A DNA stretch of 64,000 bases from Blakeslea trispora (GCA_025331445.1 JAIWNE010000029.1:248001-312000), one strand, 5' to 3'. Counted from the stretch's first letter, positions 25,247-36,091 are shown. Made by a program: numbers and translations. Notes: generated by a model from the letters alone, not told the origin.

Positions 25247-25857
25247 GATTAAGCATATTCTGAAAACAAGAAGTCTTTTTTCTTTTTGCTTTATCTTCTC
25301 TTGCTTTCTTTTTATATTGTGAATTTTTTTGTTACAAGGAAGAAAATTGATTGTTCCTTTTATAGATATCAGTTTACAAACTTTTGGTCATAAGAAACAC
25401 ATATTTATATGCATATATTAACCAAGCCAATTCAATTGATTATTAGGCATTTGATAGTGTAAACAAAAATGATGGGTAAATAATTAATAAATTGAGCTCA
25501 AAGAAAGAAAGTATAACAACTAGAAGCGAAAAGAGAAAAAAAGAAGATGATTGAGATAGCAACTAATTTACGAAGTGCATTGATAATTTCTTTTTGATCA
25601 GCAATTCAATTTCATTATTGTTTACCTTCCTAATTCGACACATCTTCAATAACACATCTCCTTTCTCTAAAAGAAGCTTATTTCCTATGTTTCTCTTGGA
25701 AAAATAACTGTAGATGCCAACAGTATATTGAGCTTATTCTTCTATATCCTCTTTAGTATCCATCAATACAAATTCAACAATACTTTTCTATTAGTAATTT
25801 TTTTTAAAAATTGTTTTGGATTTTTTTATTTTAAATTGCTTCAAGAATAAAAAAAAC
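25247..25857. other. Intergenic, orphan gene promoter and RPS3 3' region
   Basis: 610 bp, AT-rich, no coding signal. Both flanking genes are on the minus strand, so it holds the promoter of the orphan gene and the terminator of RPS3. Confidence 0.5.
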
Positions 25858-27051
25858 TTAAGCTTCAACAGGCTCAGCAGCAGCAGGAGCAGGTCTGAAG
25901 TCTTGAGCAGTAGGTTCAAGGATAGGGGTTTCGTCCTTGGGTTCAAGGATGGTAACGATATCAGGGAGAGTTTGCTTGGGACCGTTACGACCAGTGGGGT
26001 CGCTGTCCAACATGATCTTGACCTTGATACCCAAGACACCTTGACGCAAGTCAACGTGACGGACAGCAGTGGTGATGAATTCACGGGCGGGGTTACCGGA
26101 GTGGATCATGAAACCATCAGCGAACTTCATGGCCTTGGCACGGGCAGCACGGACCTTACCAGAGACAACAACTTCACAACCCTTAGCACCGGATTCCATA
26201 ACGAAACGGACAACACCGTAACAGGCACTAAAATGATGATAATGATGAGTTAAATCTCGATTGTACGCAGCTTATCTTCAGACTTACCGACGGACAGCCA
26301 AACCGTTAAGGAGCTTGAACTTGACAGACTCACATTGAGCAATGGCACAGAGACCACGGTTTTGGACACGTTCGGCGTAGAGCTCAACAGCATTTTCAGG
26401 GAACTTGAAACGCTTTTGAACAAGGGTGGTCAATTCACGGATACGACGACCCTTCTCACCAAGAACCTTTTGGGTGTGAGTAGCACGGATGATGATTCTA
26501 AAAGAAAGAGAGTGATGAGTCAAAAGATAGATACAGTAAAAAATCTACAAGTGATCTTACTCAGTACGGGCAGGAGTGACACGGACTTCAACACCAGCGT
26601 AACCTTCTTCGGCGAGTTCACGAGTGAAGAACTCGTTCAATTCGGCGTAGAAGACACCATCGGCGACCTATAAAAAGTCGAAATAAATAAATAAAGTTGC
26701 TCGCTCATGATAGAACTTGTGATGCTGCTGTGTGCTTGTCATTTCATCATGATCCGTTCCGCCCTCTTCCCTCTGTTTTTTTTCTTCCACACAAAAAAAA
26801 GAGGTGTTGATCGAGGCAGGTTGTTGTGTTGAGCAAGATAAATCATAAGGTGCAAAAAAAAGAAAGGGAGAGGCGGAACATGACAGCAGCATGCAGTTAT
26901 TTGAACATGATGTACTTACAAACTATTTTAGAGAAAAAGGAAAGTGTAAGTATTCATTCATCCATCCATCCATTGCTCTTTCTCTTGTCTATCCTTTGTA
27001 ATCAATAACTACCTTTCTCTTCTTGGAGATTTGAGCTGCAACAGCGGCCAT
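25858..27051 (-). CDS. RPS3: 40S ribosomal protein S3 (uS3)
   Basis: Small-subunit ribosomal protein at the mRNA entry channel. Four exons: 27013-27051, 26561-26667, 26288-26497, 25858-26227, giving 241 aa (yeast Rps3 is 240). The sequence starts [13 protein letters not shown] and continues [18 protein letters not shown]. The KH domain contains the [11 protein letters not shown] loop, and the C-terminal part has [17 protein letters not shown] and [10 protein letters not shown]. The first intron (345 nt, after codon 13) is the longest in the gene and carries a GATG tandem repeat and a pair of complementary arms (near 26,757 and 26,866). Long 5'-proximal introns are typical of fungal ribosomal protein genes. 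Codon choice is strongly biased, as expected of a highly expressed gene. Confidence 0.97.
26952..26974. repeat. CATC/GATG tandem repeat in RPS3 intron 1
   Basis: Plus strand ATTCATTCATCCATCCATCC followed by ATT, so (GATG)n in the sense of RPS3. A very similar tract lies in the first intron of RPL8 at 45,414-45,440. Confidence 0.7.
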
Positions 27052-27500
27052 ATTGTATATCGATTAAAAAGGAGGGAAATCTAGCTTTGCCAAGTTACCA
27101 CTTGCTTTTGGTCACTCCTCCATCCAACTTGGTACGCCACCTGGGGGCGAGGAGCGAGGGGGGTGCATTTTGACAAGCACAAATCATGAGAGGAAGAGGG
27201 CGGTCCGGTAGTTGAGGCTCCGATTCCGGTCCGCCTTCTTTTTATTTTTTGGGATAAATTCTATTGCATACAAAAGTATTCCCTCTCGCTTAAGATAATA
27301 CAATCCGAAAATCATTCAAACAGACTTTATTGTAAATGATTGAAATACATTGCTAAGGAAGATAAAAAAGAAAGAGTCGAGTCAGCCCAATAACCTGATA
27401 GAACGAATGTTGCTCAGGTGTTCACCAATAAGCATAGACTGTCCCTTTTTTTTGGATTTCCCTATTGCAAATCCGAAATGAAAGCTTAAATCTTTCAAAA
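27052..27500. other. RPS3 promoter region and PDK1 3' flank
   Basis: 450 bp with a locally GC-rich segment (about 27,110-27,240, including GGGGGCGAGGAGCGAGGGGG), unusual for this AT-rich window and likely part of the RPS3 promoter. No gene seen. Confidence 0.45.
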
Positions 27501-29740
27501 TCATGTAGCAACCCCAAAAGAATCGACCAACATTGCATTTATCGTATTCACCCATTCTTGAGCATGTTTTCTATCTTCAAATGTATATGTCTTTTCAGGC
27601 TTTAAAAGAATAAAACGTAAGAAATAATAATGTTAGATCGCATAAGGAATACTTTACTGTATGTAAACAAAAGATAGATCGACCTTTTAATTCAGGCAAA
27701 AGGTGAGAAGTCCATGGAATTTCACATCGCAAGTTACCATCTAGTGCATGTCTGTCACTGCCTTCATCAAGATACAACAGCCTTGGCCTGTTCGTCAAGA
27801 TCAGATTTCTTTTTTTCGATATTAAGCCTCTTTTTCGAGTAACCCGGCCTGATTTGATGACTGATTCATTTGGATATAAATGGGGCACCCTTTTTTTTAT
27901 TTTTCCAAAGGTTAGAAGAAGAGAAAGCAATAAGAGAGAGAGGGGGGGGGGAGAGATGGGTTTATTTTGTATACAAACATTTACCATGGTGGGTGTGCTT
28001 GTCCACCTAATCTATCAGGTATACTTTGTGTAGGAGAAGATGGTGTGCTACTTAATTGGCTCGCTCTTTTTCTTTGATCCTGTAACTGCTTTGGTTTTGA
28101 CAAAGAAGTGATTGGTATAGATTGTGATGTTGCCGCTTCAGCGCTTGGTTGTGAAAGAGGTGGAGAAGAGGAAGAAGGAAGAGGAGGCGGAGGCGGAGAA
28201 GAAGAAGAGGAGGTAAGCGGATTTACAACATATTCGATAGGTGGATTGTAATCTTGGAATGGATTGTTTTGCTCAATGGCTTCAATAGCTGGGTGAGTAC
28301 GTTTGTTTGTGCCAAACCACATATCTTCTTCCTCTTCCTCACTGTTGTCCAAATCGAATTTCGGTGGTGTCACAGGATGCAATCTGGCCTCCATCTCTAG
28401 TTTTTCTTTGAGGTTAGGTGGTGTTGCTTGAAACAGATGATCCCAATCCACACCGTCAAAAAAGGGATGGTCCTTGATGGCATCGATGCCAGTCGAACCT
28501 AATCTCGTTTCGGGTTCAGAGGTTAGTAAACGCTGCACAATATCTTTACTTGGTTCAGAAAAGTCATCAGGCACAACATAATCTAGATTTTTGATCTTTT
28601 GGAAGATCAGATAGTCAGTAGCAGCCTTGAAAGGTGATTTTCCAGACAGCATTTGATAGATAACACAGCCAAATGCCCAATAATCAGCTCTATACAACTA
28701 AGGAGATTAGTATGGAAGGTTAGATGGATAAAGGTGTAGACTCTATGTCCTTTTTTTTTCTTTACTCTTTTGAGACTGGATCACTGCGAAGTAACTCGGG
28801 AGATACATATTCTGCTGTACCAACAAATGAGCGTGCTGATGTAACCTCTTCCTCTACATTGTCTTCCTTTTCTGATAGAATCTTGGCTGATCCAAAATCT
28901 GTAATTTTGATATGGAAATTATCGTCCAGTAGAATACTGTGATGACAGCAAGTTTGAGTGCCTTTTTTCAAGAAAAATGACATGTTTGACTTACTTTTCT
29001 GGCTTAATATCTCTAATCATTTGAGAGAGAGAAAAATAAGGAATTGGCTTATTGCATATAATTGATTGCTTACCGATGAATGACTCCTTTACTATGAATA
29101 TGACCAATGGCTGAAAGTATTTCTGCTGCATAAAATCGAGTTGTTTCTAAATCAAAAGGTGATAACTAAGAAAGAGAATCAGTTTGGAAGAAAAATCTTG
29201 TTGCCTTCTTTCTTCTTTACCCTTCGAATAAATGTATACAATTCACCACTTTTGGCTAAATCCAATACAAAATCTAAATCAACAATAGAGGTGAGTTCTA
29301 TAAAAAAAGAATGAAAGGAAGAGAGGAGTCTTTACATAGACTACGGTTATCTTTGAAGGTCCAATAAAGCTTAACAATGCCTGGATGATTCATTCGACTA
29401 AGAGCGTCTCGTTCAATCATCACATATTTCACCTTATTGTTCTTAACAATATGAGCCTTGTCTAGACGCTTAACAGCATAATGCTTGCCTGTGCGCTTGT
29501 CTCTGCCTACTAATACCTAAAAGATAGACGGTACATAAGACCATACGATAAACAAGTTATATGTTGACTTACGGTTGAATAAGAGCCTTCACCCAAGATG
29601 TCACCATAGTCGAAGTCAGTTACAACACGGCGATGATGGTGAAGTGGATGAGAAGGATCGTCCACATCTGTACTCAAGGTAGGATCGCGTCCACTTGTTG
29701 TTGACGGTGATATATTAGGAGGTGAAGGTAATGAAACCAT
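27501..29740 (-). CDS. PDK1: 3-phosphoinositide-dependent protein kinase 1 (Pkh1/ksg1 type)
   Basis: AGC-family master kinase that phosphorylates activation loops of other AGC kinases (PKA, S6K, PKC types). Nine exons: 29573-29740, 29336-29516, 29221-29273, 29074-29165, 28995-29012, 28766-28936, 27985-28689, 27658-27889, 27501-27599, giving 572 aa. Motifs: GEGSYSTV loop, HYAVKRLDK lysine, ERDAL, HRDIKPEN catalytic loop, DFGSAK, and the PDK1-typical activation loop SFVGTAEYVSPELL. After a Ser/Pro-rich linker a C-terminal PH domain reads SGRVTRKRGLISKKRNLILT ... RLLYLDEG, as in human PDK1. Exon 5 is an 18-nt microexon encoding DIKPE. The acceptor at 28,690 was chosen because it restores KEADYWAFGC. 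Confidence 0.95.
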
Positions 29741-30409
29741 CGGAATAAGTGTTTATCAAGAAAGAGAGAGAGAGAGAGGGGCGGAAATGATGTGTAACGC
29801 ATTCACGGTTAAATAGACCATTTGCGGAAGTAGATTTGCACTATTTTTTTTTTAAAAAAAACAGAAATGAGGGGGGAGGAAGGCTGTATGCTGTTTCTTT
29901 GGAACTCTAAAACAAGATGAGCCGATTTGTTTCCTTGATCATAGAATTGGGATTAAAGACTGTCAGGATTTAGCTGCAACAAGATGAAAGTCATTAAGGG
30001 TTATTTCTTTCCACTTGTAAATTGGGATATCAGCCTTGGTATAATGAAATAGACATGACTATGTGCCTTTTTCCATAGTCTACTTTCAACTGAATCTTAT
30101 CGCAACGCCCCCCATCGTCTGCTTCTAATGAGATACATGCTTTGTTGTTGACTTATTTTAATCTTATGAACTACAAGTAATGACAGTATGATAGTTATCA
30201 TGTTGACTAAAAGGATCTTTAAAAGATAGGTAGTCTCCCCCTTATTTCGATTTGCTTGATAGATATAAAACATAAGCATCAACAGCAATAAAAGATATCA
30301 GAACTAACGACTCATCCTAGTTAAGAAAAAAAAAGTGTTTAATTTCTTAGTCTTTTGCAATCTATTCCTTGCTAATTGAGCAGTTGACTTAAATAAGCAG
30401 AGAATCTAG

Positions 30410-30481
30410 ACAACCCAGACAATTTTACTCTGGTGCTGGAAAGTACCACACTGTCAGGCAGTGAGCTATCTGCTGGGTTGT
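30410..30481. repeat. Stem-loop: 9-bp perfect arms with inner hairpin
   Basis: ACAACCCAG (30,410-30,418) pairs with CTGGGTTGT (30,473-30,481). Between them is a second small palindrome, CACTG-TCAGG-CAGTG. It is tRNA-sized (72 nt) but has no T-loop or D-loop consensus on either strand, so it is not called as tRNA. It could be a short inverted-repeat element or a structured RNA. Confidence 0.35.
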
Positions 30482-30627
30482 TTATTAGATAGAGGAACAA
30501 TTATTTGACGCATTTAAATTTTTATGCATAGAAAAAAAAGAAAGTTTTAAAGAGGACTTTAAGAGAGAAAAGGCATCTTGTATGGAATCTGAACAGGTCT
30601 CGACTGATGATTGCTGTATGCGCGATA

Positions 30628-30967
30628 TATCGTATTTCACATCAAATTCGCGAATCTTCAAATCCAATTCGCGAATCTTCAAAATCAATGTCGCGGATCT
30701 TACAACTAACATTCGAGGAAAATACACACAGAATTTTATCAATTATCGTAAGTAAGATCTTATCCTCTAATACATCTGTTCAGATTTTCAATGCAGTGCT
30801 TAGTCCATCCTTCACAATCTTTGGGTCGGATGCTTCTTTCTGCTTGTTCGATAACCTTGTTCATTATCTCCTTCTTCTCTCTTGGAATGCATTTTCCTCG
30901 AATTTTAGCTGTTAAGTCCGCGACATTGATTTTGCAGATTCGTGAATTTGATGTGAAAATACGATAC
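30628..30967. mobile_element. Diverged inverted repeat, probable transposon remnant
   Basis: Left arm 30,628-30,723 and right arm 30,891-30,967 are inverted copies at roughly 85-90% by eye (shared core: TCAATGTCGCGGA and ATTCGAGGAAAAT). The left arm carries an extra in-frame 21-bp duplication of AATTCGCGAATCTTC. Read on the minus strand both arms translate similarly (TSNSRIFKINVADLT versus TSNSRICKINVADLT). From the right arm a 69-codon frame (30,760-30,969) continues through the spacer as REKKEIMNKVIEQAERSI ... DCEGWTKHCIENLNRC and ends in a stop. This tail loosely recalls C-termini of Tc1/mariner-type DDE transposases. Two partial copies head to head, or a foldback element, would explain the layout. 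Confidence 0.45.
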
Positions 30968-31219
30968 ATAATTCATCTAATCAAAAGCATACAAAAAAAA
31001 CAACAATAAAATCAACACATTTATTCCATATTAATATCATGTCTTTATTGTTTGTCTCTTTTTATCAAACTATAATGAGCTAAAAGGTAAACCTCGTTTC
31101 TCTCTCAATATAAAACTGCTTCAATCGTAATCAGATCCTTCTCTGCTGCGTAATATAAAACATGATATCAAGTTATGCATACACATACAAACACACACAC
31201 ATACAATAAAATCTATACT

Positions 31220-32509
31220 TTATTTTTTTACAATAAACTTCTTTTTATGAACATGTTTGAGTCTTTCTTCTATCCATTGAATTGCATCCTTACAGTGATC
31301 ATCAGGCTTAAGGCGAGGGTATTGTTGTAAAGCAAGTCGGTAATAATCTCTGCCTAATTTGTATTGCCTCACATTACCTGTGAATCTCAAAATGGCATCC
31401 AGTACCTTGATAGAGGGTTGAAATCCAAATCCAGCTGTACGTTGAACTCCTTCCATCATGCTGGCAGCTCTTGTAGGACACAATGAATAGATACTATCGA
31501 TTGCCTGTACAGCAACCAGAATATTCTGTTGATGATAAGGTAAATCCTTATTGGCTTGAGCTACTGCATTTAACAATGAAATGACCAAGGAATTATCCAC
31601 AATGAGATCAACTTCTAAAGCATTTGAGGCTATGGTAGGTCCTCGAGCAACAGCTACTTTTTGTGCCTTTTGGGCTAATAGAGAAACAGATGGTTTTGGT
31701 TGATTCTTTCGACTCAATCGATGCATGACATCTTGCCAGACACGGCAAATACTACGCATCTGGAAATTAGGCTCCAGCAAGCCACAGGCCTTCAGAGCGA
31801 TTGAATAAGTAATGGCGTCAGGGACCATGATGGTATCGACTGAAATTCGCTGCAGTTGGTCCAACGTCTTTTCAGGTTGGTTGTTATTGTTATAGACACG
31901 CATCAGGTTATTCATGTGAATGATAGAGGGTGTCAGATTAAAATCTTGCATGCGTTCCATCCAGGCTTCAGCCGACTCTACTGATTGTGGAGAATTGCTT
32001 TTAGCATAAGCATTCAACATATGTGTGAAGGTATGGTTGTTGGGTTCAAATCCTCTTTTTCGCATCTATCACATCATGGTTATTAGCAAACGCATGCATA
32101 GTTTTCAATAGACTCTTACTTGGGAATAGTATTGCTCTGCATAGTTGGCTCTACCATGTACAGCACAATGGTTGATCAGTTGATTCCAAACAACTGTAGA
32201 CTGTAGATAAATAGGTAATGCTTTTACATAATCAGCTGCATCTTCAATCGTGCCCATCCTCAAGATACGTGCTACTCTATCTGAAGCACCATAAGGATCT
32301 TCAGGTTTCACATAAGTATATCGATTGGCTTTAGCTAAAGGAGAATCTACTTCAATATAACGACGAGAGGAACGAGTGGATTCAGAAGGTGGATCCGATC
32401 GACGATGGGAGACATGTCGACAAAAGACAGCATTAGGTGCAATAAAGTATGATCTCGGTAAAGATCTTGGTATAGTTTGTTCTAAACGTAAAAGACCTTG
32501 TTTTAACAT
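31220..32509 (-). CDS. Mitochondrial pentatricopeptide-repeat (PPR) protein
   Basis: Helical-repeat RNA-binding protein, most likely acting on mitochondrial transcripts. Two exons, 32120-32509 and 31220-32065, give 411 aa. The N-terminus is Arg/Ser/Leu-rich with few acids (MLKQGLLRLEQTIPRSLPRS...), fitting a mitochondrial presequence. Repeats are visible from about residue 100: LINHCAVHGRANYAEQYYSQ, then MRKRGFEPNNHTFTHMLNAY, MERMQDFNLTPSIIHMNNLM, and VPDAITYSIALKACG, each with the PPR helix-turn-helix texture. The start is the first ATG after an in-frame TAG upstream. It lies only 78 bp downstream of the hydrolase-like gene on the same strand. The target RNA is unknown. Confidence 0.8.
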
Positions 32510-32587
32510 TAGGAAATAGGACTCAAAACTGTAGGTGCACCAAAAAAAAAAAATTAAAGTCATGCAAATAATAAAAAAAAAAAGTGA

Positions 32588-33707
32588 CTATCGTTTAATT
32601 GTGCCAGAAACAAATTCTACAAAACGATCCATCATGGCTTGCCTTGAAGATCTATCTGTCACCAAAATATCGAGGAACATAAACCACAGATGAATACCAG
32701 AGGGCTCTTGCACTACCATAGTCTGTACACCTGATCCTGTAGCTCTCGAAGCCAAAATACCGCCTTCTTCCAACAGAACTTCTTTACCACCCAACAAGAC
32801 AAGTAAACGACGAGGTACAAAAGAAGCCAGTTCGTTTGTTTGGCGAAGGTATCTAAAGGGAGGTATATCGTCTTCATATTCTGTATCTTCTGGTCCCATA
32901 TAACTCTCTTCCATGCGCTCAATTGACTTTTCAGTCAGGATATCTGTACCCAAGTTAGCATGCCATGAAGGACCTCCTGCTTCAAGACCAGTATAAGGCG
33001 ATGCACAGATCATGCCAGCAGGCCGCTTATCGCTTGGAATCTTATGGAAAAGGGTGTCCAACAAGATGGCTACACCAGCATCGTCACCACCAACAATGAT
33101 TTTTTGAGGACTGACGTTCATTGTATCCACAAGCCAATTGAATGTCTTGGCCACATCTTTCATAGCAGTTGGAAAGAGTTGTTCAGGGCCATGATCTTTA
33201 AAGAAAAAGAGAATGACACGTTTCTATTGGTCAGTCATTTCTTATACACTCTGTTGTTTGTTTCAACTTACGATAATCTGTTACAAAAACCATACTCTTG
33301 ATATTCCTATCTGCCTGTAATGCTCTAATCCAAGTAGCAAAAGTAGGTGTATACAATTTGCCCAAGTCGAATCGAAATCCACCACCTTATTTTTTTTTAT
33401 AAAAAAAAAAAGAATTGGTTATCACGATGGCATGAATCAAGCAAAGATGTTATTTACCTGGAACCCATAGTAAAATGACATCTGATTCTGATATTCTATC
33501 TGAAACAGCTTCTCTTTTAGCACCCTTCAAGTCTTCTGCTACCCAGTAACCATAGCCGTCTACTTTATGAATCCAGCTGGAACGTGTTCGAAAGAAAAAT
33601 GAAAGAAATCCAATAATCTGTCTAGGATAGTGTTGCTTTGGAAAGGTGAAGGCTACTGTCAGTGCCCAAGTAAGCACCCAACGCTTAAAGCGAGTGATGA
33701 GTGACAT
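32588..33707 (-). CDS. Alpha/beta-hydrolase-fold protein (steryl deacetylase/HSL-like) with altered catalytic motif
   Basis: Member of the alpha/beta-hydrolase_3 fold, nearest in type to yeast Say1-like ER deacetylases. Three exons: 33458-33707, 33272-33385, 32588-33195, giving 323 aa. An N-terminal hydrophobic stretch (WVLTWALTVAFTFP) may anchor it. The oxyanion motif HGGG reads PGGGF (VPGGGFRFDLG), and the nucleophile elbow GDSAG reads GDDAG (IIVGGDDAGVAI), so the catalytic Ser is Asp. The usual acid region has Glu (GGKEVLLEEG). The His (SGIHLWFMF) remains. This points to a non-hydrolytic relative or a changed chemistry. Splice sites are regular and the rest is well kept, arguing against simple decay. 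It lies between PPR and CTNS, all in tandem. Confidence 0.8.
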
Positions 33708-33808
33708 TTGAATTGTATTGGAAATGAAAGAGAGAAATGGGATAATAGAAAATAATAGAAATAAAATAAAAAAAAACATGTGTTACACACATACACATGT
33801 GTATATTT

Positions 33809-35017
33809 TTATTCTTGCTCTACTTCAACCAACATTGGCTGTCTTGATTCTTCATCATATTCTCTATTGTCTCGGTAAAGAAGATAGTGTTGAACGATAA
33901 ACACAGTATCAAAAGCCATTGACTGAAGTCCAAGTCCACTACATATGAGAGTAGAATGAATGTTATGCCTATGCTTTATATGAAAGAAATCGCTTGCTTA
34001 CAATTTGACTGGGCTCTATTTCACCAATGTATAATTTTAGATGGATGTTAAACAAATGACAGTTGACTTACTCCTGAGATACCACTCCAATCTCCACTTA
34101 GACTTGCATCCAAACATAACTGTGCAATAGATAGCAAACCTCCTGTCAAGTCCTATAAAAAAAAAGTAGTAAGCTGCAAGTGGAATTCAAGGGTTGCTTT
34201 TTCTATATGTACCAACAAGATGTTATGAATGCTCCAGCCCACTGTTGATTTCCGCTTGAAATTAATCCAGACTTGTGGCATGTATTTGATGAAACTGACT
34301 GCCATTTTGATAAAACTCAGATAATACAACACATCAATCCATAAAGCCCAGCCAAAGAAAACAGCCAAAGAGAAGACCATGATACCTAAAGCTGTAAAGA
34401 CAATAAAACATTTAGCTACAAAAGATAGGCGCTGATGCTCGTCTCTCTAATATAAGAAAGAAAAAAGGTTGATGAATCCAGTTATGTTGATAGCCTATAC
34501 TGTATTCTCTTTACTTTATACTGAAAGGTTTGCATTAACGTAAAAAAAGAAATCATAAAGGCATGAACAGCAAATGCAATATCATTAAATCGAACCAAAT
34601 TGCCGTTTGAATTGGGATATCTTTGCTTGTCTAATGAGGCCTTTATTAAAACTATCTTCTAATTTAGATATAAATTGCTTACATTCATGCTGAATTTCTC
34701 GACTGAAAAAGAAAGCCAGGTTGTAAATCGAATAGCACAAAAATCCATAGACATTATAGCAGAGGAAATCAATGGATAATCCTTGAACACTTTTTTTCAT
34801 TGCATTAGCACATAGTAAATCAGTTTCTTTCTTTCATACCTTTTCCGCTGCCAATTTAGAATTACTTGCGGATAGAAACTAAAGGACCAAGCGGTGAAAT
34901 AGCACTAAAGAGAGAGAGAAAGAGACTCCGCTTCTTTATTCTGTTGACCAAGTTTATTCGTGTGTGCTATACCCATCCAATAAGTGTCGAGATGCTAGTT
35001 CCAATCTTCCAGTCCAT
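33809..35017 (-). CDS. CTNS: Cystinosin homologue, lysosomal/vacuolar cystine transporter
   Basis: PQ-loop proton-coupled cystine exporter of the vacuole membrane (yeast Ers1, human CTNS). Eight exons: 34973-35017, 34840-34904, 34683-34789, 34515-34630, 34213-34446, 34072-34152, 34002-34015, 33809-33938, giving 263 aa. PQ loop 1: [23 protein letters not shown] loop 2: [19 protein letters not shown]. The GLSxDF and DLTGG segments are the conserved proton-coupling regions. The C-terminus [21 protein letters not shown] matches human GDPTKFGLGVFSIVFD. The human N-glycosylated lumenal domain is absent, as in fungi. Exon 7 is a 14-nt microexon whose inclusion is required by frame and homology. The promoter is shared with ABZ2 (123 bp). 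Confidence 0.93.
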
Positions 35018-35140
35018 CTTGGAATAGTAATAATAATAAAAGAGAGAGAAAGGAAAAGCAAGTTCATGTAAAGGCTGGTTTTAAGCCAATCAAATGCTTA
35101 TTCATCTTTTTTTTTTTTATTTTCCCTTTTTTTTTCATTC
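35018..35140. promoter_or_regulatory. Bidirectional CTNS/ABZ2 promoter
   Basis: Only 123 bp separate the two divergent start codons. The stretch is T-rich toward ABZ2 (two long T runs) and A/G-rich toward CTNS. Such spacing forces shared regulatory DNA, but I see no specific binding motif. Confidence 0.55.
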
Positions 35141-36091
35141 ATGACACTTTCTGTTAACTTTAGTTTGCTCGAAACTATTTTGTTTGAGCCTGACCAAGGT
35201 GACCTTATTTCAAGTGCATGTGCATGTATGTTTTGCTAAACAGACGTGTTGTCCAATAGGCTTCTATCTCTTGAGCCAACATCTCGAACGACTCCGAGGA
35301 GCTATTCATGACTTTCAACAGCTCGACTCTACCTTGTTTCCTAACCCACCTTCAGACCAACAGTTGACTGAACAGCTTTGGGAAAAAGTAACCGAGCGAA
35401 AAAAGGATTATCAGCGTGTAAACAAATTTAATACAATTTCCTCTTGGGATTTGATGATTGAAAGCATAGGAGTATAGGTTCGTTTATTAATGGATAAAGA
35501 TGCTCATGTCACTATTGAGAGTACCTTGTTGCCTCCACTCAAGCAGACTGATATCTCGGCTAATACACTTGATGGCCTGGCACAATCAGTTCCTTCTGTC
35601 ACAGTCAAGCTAGATAGCCAAGCATGGGATCTATCACCCAATGACCCTTTCATCCTTCACAAGACAACCCATCGTGATATCTATGAGCAGGCTAGATTAC
35701 GCACCCAATGCAATTACCATGCTGCACCAAAAGAACCCTTTGATGTTGTACTGTATAACATGAACCATCAGATCACTGAGACAAGCATTGCCAATATAGC
35801 TATTGGTGTGCCTCAAAAGGGAGGAACAGGTTATGACTGGAAAACACCACCTGTTCAATCTGGGTTATTACCCGGTGTATTTCGCTCTTATTTAATTCAA
35901 CAAGGTTGGATAAGGGAAGCTGAAATCACTGTTCATGACTTGATTCAGGCAAATCAAGTAAGTTCTTTTTATTAATGAAAGTAAGCCAACATTAACTCCC
36001 GGTCTTTTTTTGGTTATTTAAGCAAGGTGATCCCATTATTTGCTTCAATTCAGTTAGAAAAGCTTATCGCGTCCAGTTATTGACAGAATGA
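35141..36091 (+). CDS. ABZ2: 4-amino-4-deoxychorismate lyase (para-aminobenzoate synthesis)
   Basis: PLP-dependent class IV fold enzyme that releases pyruvate from aminodeoxychorismate to give p-aminobenzoate for folate. Four exons: 35141-35198, 35260-35417, 35478-35957, 36023-36091, giving 254 aa. Signatures: SLLETILF near the start, then LLSQHLERLRGA, RVRLLMDKDAHVTIE, DVVLYNMNHQITETSIANIA ('E.T.GN' region) and TPPVQSGLLPGVFRSYL, ending CFNSVRKAYRV. This is the organisation of the lyase domain fused to PabB in bacteria, here standing alone. The candidate PLP lysine should lie in the middle of the sequence (HKTTHRDIYEQAR region) but I cannot assign it firmly. The final exon overlaps the end of TAN1 on the other strand. 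Confidence 0.88.

Larger units (their letters stand above)
29741..31219. other. Intergenic 1.5 kb with inverted repeat and hairpin
   Basis: No conventional gene. It contains the PDK1 promoter (left), a short perfect stem at 30,410-30,481 and a diverged inverted repeat of about 75-95 bp arms at 30,628-30,967, listed separately. Confidence 0.5.

Noticed and set aside
26668..27012. Box C/D snoRNA in RPS3 intron 1
   Set aside because: A C-box-like ATGATGA is present, but I found no D box CTGA at a suitable distance and no terminal stem.
30410..30481. tRNA gene at the 72-nt stem-loop
   Set aside because: Right length and terminal stem but no D-arm, anticodon arm or T-loop consensus on either strand.
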